Notes under the pieces: model-generated
What the model was told of the DNA's origin: nothing
The model's database searches: none
Seen by the model: only the letters and a program-made list of their open reading frames with translations
Origin: Phaffia rhodozyma
Lineage: Eukaryota; Basidiomycota; Tremellomycetes; Cystofilobasidiales; Mrakiaceae
Length of the DNA stretch: 64,000 nucleotides
Direction: 5' to 3'
Assembly (NCBI GenBank): GCA_014706385.1
Contig: JACGZH010000006.1
Location: forward strand, 62,001-126,000
In this document: piece after piece, positions 56,703-64,000 of the stretch
Layout of the letters: every line of letters begins with the position of its first letter
Numbering within the stretch: position 1 is the stretch's first letter
Position numbers and translations under genes: made by a program

Positions 56703-57749
56703 ATTCTATCTGCCGCTCTGATCTCGATCTCGAACGAAAAAGGACGATCTCTAGAGGAGGATAGTAGAAATCAAAATATTGAGATTAACATCCTCTATAT
56801 GCTGTCAGCAGATCTTCGAAGCAAAGTCACAAGAACATACTCCAAGAAAGACTTGTGCGAGATCTGATTGAAATACAGATGATGACAGAATAGTAGTGTT
56901 AGGATGCATTTCCACGTCATAGTTGAGACGCGGTATCACACACTTACCTAGAGTATATTCTCCGATTTCCAGGTACCATCCGATGGCCTCTAAACAAACC
57001 ATATCATACGCAGAAATATCAGATTCTAGCAACTTGCTGATTCCAAATGAACAAGCGAGCCATGAGCCCGGCTGCACTAAATTGACGCACTCTGAAGGTC
57101 CTTATTAGGAATCCGGGCTATCGCTGGCCTAACCAGGCAGAAATGTACAAGCGATGCCCCGCGCGAAGCAGCATGGGTTGTTGGAACGTCGGTTTCAATG
57201 AGCCACAAAATGAGAAACCCAAAAGATTGCAAAGCTTGATAATTGAGCGTCTGATCTGACAACTACACAGAGGTGAGTACAGATTGCAAGTTACTCACGT
57301 CAATCCGGTGCTTCGCCTCAAGCCGGCCAAGAAGCCAGTGATGAGCCAAGCGTCGAAAGCTAGAGTATATAGTTATTTCAGGGATATTGATCAGTTCAGT
57401 CAGCTTTGAGAAGATTACCTCGGAGTGATCCGTTGAAAACATGTGAGATAGAGGAATTGGATCCAGACCTAATCTGAGAAGCTGCTTGTTTGCCGAATGG
57501 GGTCGAACAGAATAAAACGAAATGAGGAAATAACAGTCAGCCACTATTTCATGATCGGTAGGTTAGACTTCCGTTCATAAGATATAGCAAGTCATCAAGG
57601 GACGAACTCCAAACATCAGCCGGAATGGACAAGATAGAGCCGATAAAGAGAAAGATAGAATTGCGAGAGAACCGGGAGATCACAGTCGCAGACAAGATAG
57701 AAGCAACTGAAGGTAGCGGGAGTGGAGGAGTCTGGTTACGCATAGCCAT
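56703..57749 (-). CDS. Unidentified intron-rich gene
   Basis: I do not recognise the product. The ATG at 57749 gives MAMRNQTPPLPLPSVASIL and a hydrophobic segment NSIFLFIGSILSIPAD. An exon ending near 57300 gives VWIQFLYLTCFQRITPSFRR and HHWLLGRLEAKHRID, bracketed by good GT/AG signals. Another reads LNYQALQSFGFLILWLIE, and another (about 57062-56950) FGISKLLESDISAYDMVCLE then AIGWYLEIGEYTL. An Arg/Ser-rich end, FRSRSRSERQIE, stops at about 56703. Exon order is clear but exact joins are not. The 5' end is 99 bp from that of the divergent Ost2/DAD1 gene, so promoters must be shared. It could be a fast-evolving helical protein, and no domain is assignable by eye. Confidence 0.38.
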
Positions 57750-57848
57750 GAGCGTCTATGGTTACAGTCTCTTTCTTCTGATCTTCCCTGGTCGACATGA
57801 ATGTCATCTATCCTGGACCATCCATCTCGCATAGATCTATATTCTATC

Positions 57849-58800
57849 ATGGCACCCACGTAGGTGTCATCTGGCTCTGTATTGAGCCTCTCTCCGCTCG
57901 TTCTTGATCCAAGTTGACTTTTTGTTGTCTTACTCACGCTCAGATCCGTCAAGGGACTCAAAAAGGCAGCCGCCCAGGCCAATCCAAAGACAACCGGCTC
58001 TACATCGTCTGGATCGTCTACCTCCTCAGCCCTCTCGTCTTCAGTCAACACTCTGGTTCAATCATATAAGCGAACAACCCCATCTAAGGTCAAACTCATT
58101 GATTGCTTCCTGCTATTTTTCCTGTTGAGCGGGGTGGCCCAGTTCGCTTACTGCGTCGGAGTCACGAGCTTTCCTTACAACGCCTTCCTGGGAGGGTGAG
58201 TCTCCTTTGTTTGTCTTCATGGCTTTTCATTTTCATACATGCAGCTTTCGCCTGTTGTGATAAACTGTAGAGGGCAGTGGAGAATTCTGGTCCTTTCCAA
58301 ATTGAACCCGGCTCACAATGCATAAATTGAGCGGCCGTGCAGACGCACTTCAGCGTGCATCTGTTTGAGAGACAATAATTGTCACCTTAACTAATTCCAA
58401 TATCTCGTTGGTGATTGATGTTTATATCTCAGATTCGCCTCGGCTGCTGGCCAATTTGTTCTCCTCGCTGGTTTGCGAGCTCAGATCATGGCTTCCTCTT
58501 CGACATTAACACCGCTTGTTTCTTCCGCTACATCAACTTCACCATCTGCTACATCTCCTGACACTACGTCTATACCCGCCGATCTAAAGGTCAACCCGAA
58601 CTCCGAGTTTCAAGCTGTATCTAAAGAACGGTACGTCCTGACAATATTTTGTCACTTCACTTGTCAACGTTCATCAAACAGAATGCTTATCAGGTCATCT
58701 GATCGGACTTTCATACACGCCCGGACCTCATAGTGCATTCGCCGACTTCTGCTTTGCCAGCATTATCCTTCATTTCTTCGTGTTCAACTTCCTTGGTTAA
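57849..58800 (+). CDS. OST2: Oligosaccharyltransferase subunit Ost2/DAD1
   Basis: ER-membrane subunit of the complex that transfers the dolichol-linked glycan to Asn residues. The ATG at 57849 gives MAPT, then across the first intron SVKGLKKAAAQANPKTTGS and a Ser/Thr-rich stretch. The DAD1 core follows: KRTTPSKVKLIDCFLLFFLL, SGVAQFAYCVGVTSFPYNAF and LGG, then FASAAGQFVLLAGLRAQ. A Ser/Thr/Pro-rich insert (about 58480-58630) replaces the short loop seen in other DAD1 proteins. After a final intron AFADFCFASIILHFFVFNFL closes the protein, with Gly as last residue and the stop at 58798-58800. The terminal 'AFADFxFASxxLHxxVxNFxG' is diagnostic. Confidence 0.93.
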
Positions 58801-59185
58801 AGTCAAACTAGACATTGAAATAAAATGATATGAGGTGAAACAGAGATCGGAAATAGATGAGAGCGCGCCGAGGATCAGGTTTGCCTATGTCATGAGTTGG
58901 CACTTAATCTGAGCACATATCTCCTGCATAGATAACGTTGGTCAAACCTCCATCTGCATACAACATCTTGGTCAAGCAGTCCTTTGGCAAGCGAGATATG
59001 CTACTTGAAAGTTCAACAATCTGAGATGATAGCGCTGTGTGGATGAAGTTCGGTCGATTACATAAGCAACCCGACCGTTCATCTCACATCTTGCAATCTC
59101 TTTCTGAACGACACACTCAACAGACCTTCACCAACTTAGACAATCTAGATAGAAGAGTATAACGAGAGGATCTAGTCAATCAGAG
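58801..59185. other. Intergenic region
   Basis: About 385 bp lies between two + strand genes and should contain the Ost2 3' untranslated region and the Tvp23 promoter. No gene, repeat or RNA was recognised. Confidence 0.45.
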
Positions 59186-60443
<1,258 letters not shown>

Positions 60444-60782
60444 AGATTACTTGATATCCGTACAGAAAGATGAAACAAGTTTCATGATTGAACGATGTCT
60501 CGATTTTATTTCACGTTGAATCTATGTTCTTGAGAATACGAATCAAGGTTTCACCAGGCTGACGACTTATGGTTCCGCTTCCTCGGATGAGCTAGCAATA
60601 TGTTCATTTTGTGGGTGCAGCGATACCTGCTATGCTGGGTGAATGAGGTGAATGAGGACTTGACCGAAAGTGACGACACCACTCCGATTTTCCGGGAATC
60701 GACCTTCACAACTTCATTTTGCTCAAGCACCACATACACTCTTTCGATCAAACTTCTCATCAATCCTGTCAACCTTCCTGCC
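60444..60782. other. Intergenic region
   Basis: About 340 bp lies between Tvp23 and the RING-finger gene. An ATG at 60600 is in frame with the RING-finger protein, but the sequence it would add is not low-complexity like the rest of that N-terminus, so I treat it as leader. Nothing else was recognised. Confidence 0.4.
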
Positions 60783-61840
60783 ATGCCACCCCTCACAACA
60801 ACAGCCATCCTGCTTAGCACTTCTGAATCATCCAGATCACCCTCAGATATGAATCGTCCTCGGCTGCCAGTTCCTCCTCGACCTCAGCGACCTCCGAACG
60901 GTTCGTTTGCATTGGGAACATCGACGGCAACAACATCAACCTCGAACCTGCCTGAACCCACCCGAGCTATCTCTCCTTCTTATCCAGCCACAGGCTCTAC
61001 TACAAACTCTGCTATCGCCGGCCCATCAACATTCACGCGTTCGGGGAGAACAAGAGCTAGTTTCGAGACCCTCACAAATGATACCTGTTCCCCATCTGAG
61101 ACCGGGCCGGGGTCGCAAAGGCCTAGGAAAAGAATACATCTCGATCTTCGAGATCAAAGCGAGAATAACGATAATAACAAACGAAACGCAAAGGCCAATT
61201 TCACGTCGGCAACAAAACTGACGGAAGAAGGAAGGGTGCATCCCAAGAGAAGGGTGATTCCTCCTCCTCCTGTTGATCTAGAAGGGGAGGATGCATCGAA
61301 AGAGCTGATTACAGAATACAGTATGTTCCTACCGTCCTTCCTTACCTATATTTTCACTTGGGAAAAGGTCTTTGGCTCAAGATTAGACCCATGCTGAACT
61401 ATACATGGTAATTTCATTTGTCTTGATCCTATCTGAATTGTTATTGCATGACAGATTGTCCAATTTGTCTCTGTCCACCTTCGGAGGCATGTGTTACGCC
61501 TTGTGGACACCTAAGTTCGTCTCATTCATCATCCTCTGCTCTGTTCCTTCTCACGGCCTTTAGTGTTCTCATATGTTTTCCTCGTATTCTATTAGTGTGC
61601 TTCGCTTGTTTAAGAAATACACTGCTCGCAAATCCTCAATCGGCACATCGACATGCCACTCAACCAGTCTCGCTCGAAACAAACCTCGAAGGTTCATGCC
61701 CAGTATGTAGAAAGGTTTTGCCCGGTGGTTTACTAGGCTATGGTTCTAGTAAAGGCAAAGGAAAATCAAAAAGTGGGAAGAAGACCAAACCCGGCGTGGT
61801 AAAGATCGAGTTGAGACTGATCGATCTTGTGAAAGAATGA
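60783..61840 (+). CDS. RING-finger protein, probable E3 ubiquitin or SUMO-targeted ubiquitin ligase
   Basis: Three exons. The first is a basic, Ser/Pro/Thr-rich disordered region (RPRLPVPPRPQRPPNGS; RKRIHLDLRDQ; HPKRRVIPPPPVD). The second begins NCPICLCPPSEACVTPCGHL. The third continues MCFACLRNTLLA, then SCPVCRKVLPGG, a Lys/Gly-rich stretch and IELRLIDLVKE, ending 61840. The cysteines and histidine fit a C3HC4 RING: CPIC, CGH, CFAC, CPVC. The middle intron has a GTTCGT donor and falls exactly between the His and the next metal-binding Cys pair. A disordered head with a C-terminal RING recalls Slx8/RNF4-type ligases, but partner motifs are not evident. The start codon is uncertain: 60783 is preferred, with 60600 and 60849 as alternatives. 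Confidence 0.78.
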
Positions 61841-62021
61841 AGTATCAGACGATTCATATGGCTCTTACTGAAGAACAGATGCGGAGAAATCTGAGGTAGA
61901 CCCCGGTGGACTGCAACGAGAAGGCCTAAATGTACACCAACAACTTCTAAAATCTACCATATATCAATACATAGAAGGACCGAATGGCACCACAGATACT
62001 AGAGGCCTGCGATCCGTTCAA

Positions 62022-64000
62022 TCAGGCGTCCTGTTTTCTTCCAGTCGAGGTGGATGGCTCGACGATCTCCCGCAAAAAGTCCCACATCTTGACCGGACTC
62101 CATACAACAGACGAGACAGAAAAGTCGTATTCTGATCGGAGGATCTCATGGAACTGTCGATAAGATTCTATGATGCTAGACTGTTTTATCATGAGTGAAA
62201 GCATATCACAGATATAAGTGACCATGTGGGACCAAGTGCAACGAAGAGCTGTATGAGTGATTGATGTCAAACCAGACGAACCTGCATCGGAGGAATTAAA
62301 ACGTCCACCGCTTTTCCATCTTCCAAGTAAATCCTCAGCTTACCAACCCAATCAACAACTTCCTTCCTGATTACTTCCTTAACGTCATCATGGAGTTTCA
62401 ACACGACCTCTGGTGTGGCCCACGGCTGTGCGCCCAAATCTTTGTTCGACGTCGGTTTGGACCTTGAAACGTCGGACGAGGATGAATTTAAAGAAGGACG
62501 AGAGGCAGCGAGGAAAGTGGAAGCTTGAGAGATGAACGGTTGGAGAGGGGCGGTCGAAGCTATGGATGCTATGGTGATGAGATCTTCACAGATCGCTTTC
62601 AAGCTACGGTCCAGATCCTGTTGGTTTAATTGTTTGTTTTGCCAGAGCAACGTGTCAAGATGGGCAATCATCTTCAAGGCAGACTATCAGAACATATAGA
62701 GCCGACACAATACGTACCATTTTAGTATCGACGATCCGGGTATCTGAACGAGTCGCGTTGGTTGACCCGCCATAACCAAATGTCAACGCGCTTGGCAAGA
62801 ACGACATGGCGGAGGAAAGTAAAGCCGAGAACGCGTCTGGAAAGAACAATTCGGGTCAATTGGAAAGACAATGATTGAGTTGTACTTGTACGCGAGACCA
62901 GTGAACAACAAATACTTACCAGTCACACCAAGCATTTCACCACCCAAATCCTTTCCGATCATCTCAACGCTTCCCATCATTTCCTTTAGGATCAAAAGAT
63001 GACGAATCTTAAACAGCGCACCGTCAGCTTTGCCTTGCTTGGCCGAAATCTGAACAGAGGCTGCATCGAGCGATTGTCGGCAGAGCAAGATAGCTTCCTG
63101 AGCAATGTCCTCGAAGATTGCCGGCTGCGTATGTAAGCCAGCACCCACCAATAAACAGATGAGAGGGATAACCATGTCAATTTGATGTTGTAACAGGGAG
63201 CTAATACGATGGATAAGGACAAGTTACTTACGTCTACAAAGAAATGGAGCTCTTCAAGCACCCAAAGTGTCTTTCTCAGCGTCGGATACCAGGTTTCCTG
63301 AACTTCTCTCGATGGCAATCGGAACAGAGCTCCATCATCATCTTCATCAGACCCTTTTTCTGAAAGGTCGTTGAGGTTCTCAACCTCTTGGTGCAACTCG
63401 TTTACAGCCTGTCTCGACGATACTACCGGTTTAGCTACAGCCGTATGGTAGAAGAATGTCAATATGACTGCCGCATCAGCATTCTCTTTGTCATGTGAGG
63501 ATTTGTGAAGACTAGAAAAATTGCACAAACCTGCCAAGATTTTACCCGGATAGTCTAAATCCTTCTCGCCCGGAATGAACCTTCCTACACTGGTCTGAAC
63601 GACCGCCTGAGCTCTGAACACAAGCCTAGTCTGAGCATCCATCAAGACTGGACTCAACATCGAACTGAGCTGTCTCTTCCTCTCAGTTCTCGCCTCGGCT
63701 CTTTCTCCGGGGTTTCCATAGAATCTAGATTTTGGAGAGTGGAAGGATCGTTGTGATAATGATGGAGAATAAACGAGGCCGGGATAACTGTTCTGTCGAA
63801 TGTGATTTGGACTATGTAAGGGAGCAACAGCCGATTGATCGATTGGTAACGGTTCCTGAGAGAAGTAATTGGAAGAGGGAGATAATGTGTCGAACTGGTT
63901 CTCCTCTTCATCGTCATCATCGTCTATTGTGTCTAGTACCATGAGGGCCTGAAGTACAGTACAGACTTGACAGAGTACAGTCAAAGAAGGTTCGTGTAAA
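62022..64000 (-). CDS. COG3: Conserved oligomeric Golgi complex subunit 3 (C-terminal part)
   Basis: Subunit of the COG tether that returns vesicles within the Golgi. Only the C-terminal portion is in the window; the gene enters from the right edge, so its start lies beyond 64000. The exon covering about 63946-63540 has an acidic patch and MLSPVLMDAQTRLVFRAQAV, then FIPGEKDLDYPGKIL, matching 'LxEAQTRLxFxAQ...YxPxxxDLxYPxKL' of Cog3. Later exons read WYPTLRKTLWVLEELHFFVD, FEDIAQEAILLCRQSL, LFKIRHLLILKEMM, a DAFSALLSSAMSFLPSALTF stretch, and near the end SSIIESYRQFHEILRSEYDF with a tail ending GRKQDA at 62022. 'xQxFHxILRSEYxF' is typical of the Cog3 C-terminus. The N-terminal Sec34 domain is missing from view. 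Confidence 0.88.

Noticed and set aside
57303..57544. A single continuous exon reading MADCYFLISFYSV through HHWLLGRL on the minus strand.
   Set aside because: A well-formed 59-nt intron (GTAATC to CTCTAG) lies inside it. Splicing that intron and using the ATTAG acceptor gives a consistent alternative frame, so the continuous reading is probably accidental.

Overview
The window looks like a piece of chromosome from an intron-dense basidiomycete fungus. Coding runs are short and are broken by many small GT-AG introns, mostly about 50-180 nt, with CTAAC/CTGAC-like branch sites. Proteins only become continuous after splicing. The protein set is fungal: two Zn2Cys6 regulators, a Crk1/Ime2-type kinase, Sld7, Chz1, a TFC7-like protein and a DUF2461 protein. 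Extreme intron density and very small exons fit a tremellomycete yeast of the Phaffia/Xanthophyllomyces kind. That is inference from gene architecture, not a species identification. No operons, CRISPR arrays, transposons or convincing tRNA genes were seen.

Layout. 0-10 kb: a peroxisomal D-amino-acid oxidase (+), a Zn2Cys6 regulator (-) and an EBP-type sterol isomerase (+). 10-16 kb: ZW10/Dsl1 (-), mitochondrial thioredoxin (+) and a possible U3 snoRNA 5' region. 16-26 kb: four minus-strand genes, namely a mitochondrial conserved protein, phosphoinositide-specific phospholipase C, the V-ATPase proteolipid subunit and a TFC7-like histidine phosphatase. 26-38 kb: a DUF2461 protein (+), a conserved membrane-anchored protein of unknown role (-), the Crk1-like kinase (+) and a Chz1 histone chaperone (+). 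38-50 kb: an SDHAF1-like assembly factor (-), a Ctr copper transporter (-), a Shb17-type bisphosphatase (+), a second Zn2Cys6 regulator (-) and a Sec14-family protein (+). 50-64 kb: a glomulin/YBP-like helical protein (-), Sld7 (+), exon-junction protein Y14 (+), an unidentified gene (-), Ost2/DAD1 (+), Tvp23 (+), a RING-finger protein (+) and the C-terminal part of Cog3 (-), which runs off the right edge.

The genes are mostly housekeeping and do not form one pathway. Several relate to membrane traffic: the ZW10/Dsl1 tether, Cog3, Tvp23, the Sec14-like protein, V-ATPase and phospholipase C. Others serve replication and RNA: Sld7, Y14, Chz1, TFC7-like and possibly U3.

The most notable signals are structural. 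Short exons carry active-site motifs: a 6-nt exon supplies the catalytic histidine of Shb17, a 20-nt exon carries the thioredoxin active site, and 9-nt and 13-nt exons lie in the V-ATPase gene. A zinc cluster is spread over four exons, and another is cut by a GC-AG intron. Two genes have 3' introns whose retention would change the C-terminus. Three tightly spaced ACGCGT boxes lie in front of Sld7. Exon limits were worked out by hand from splice signals and family conservation, so boundaries I do not state exactly are approximate.
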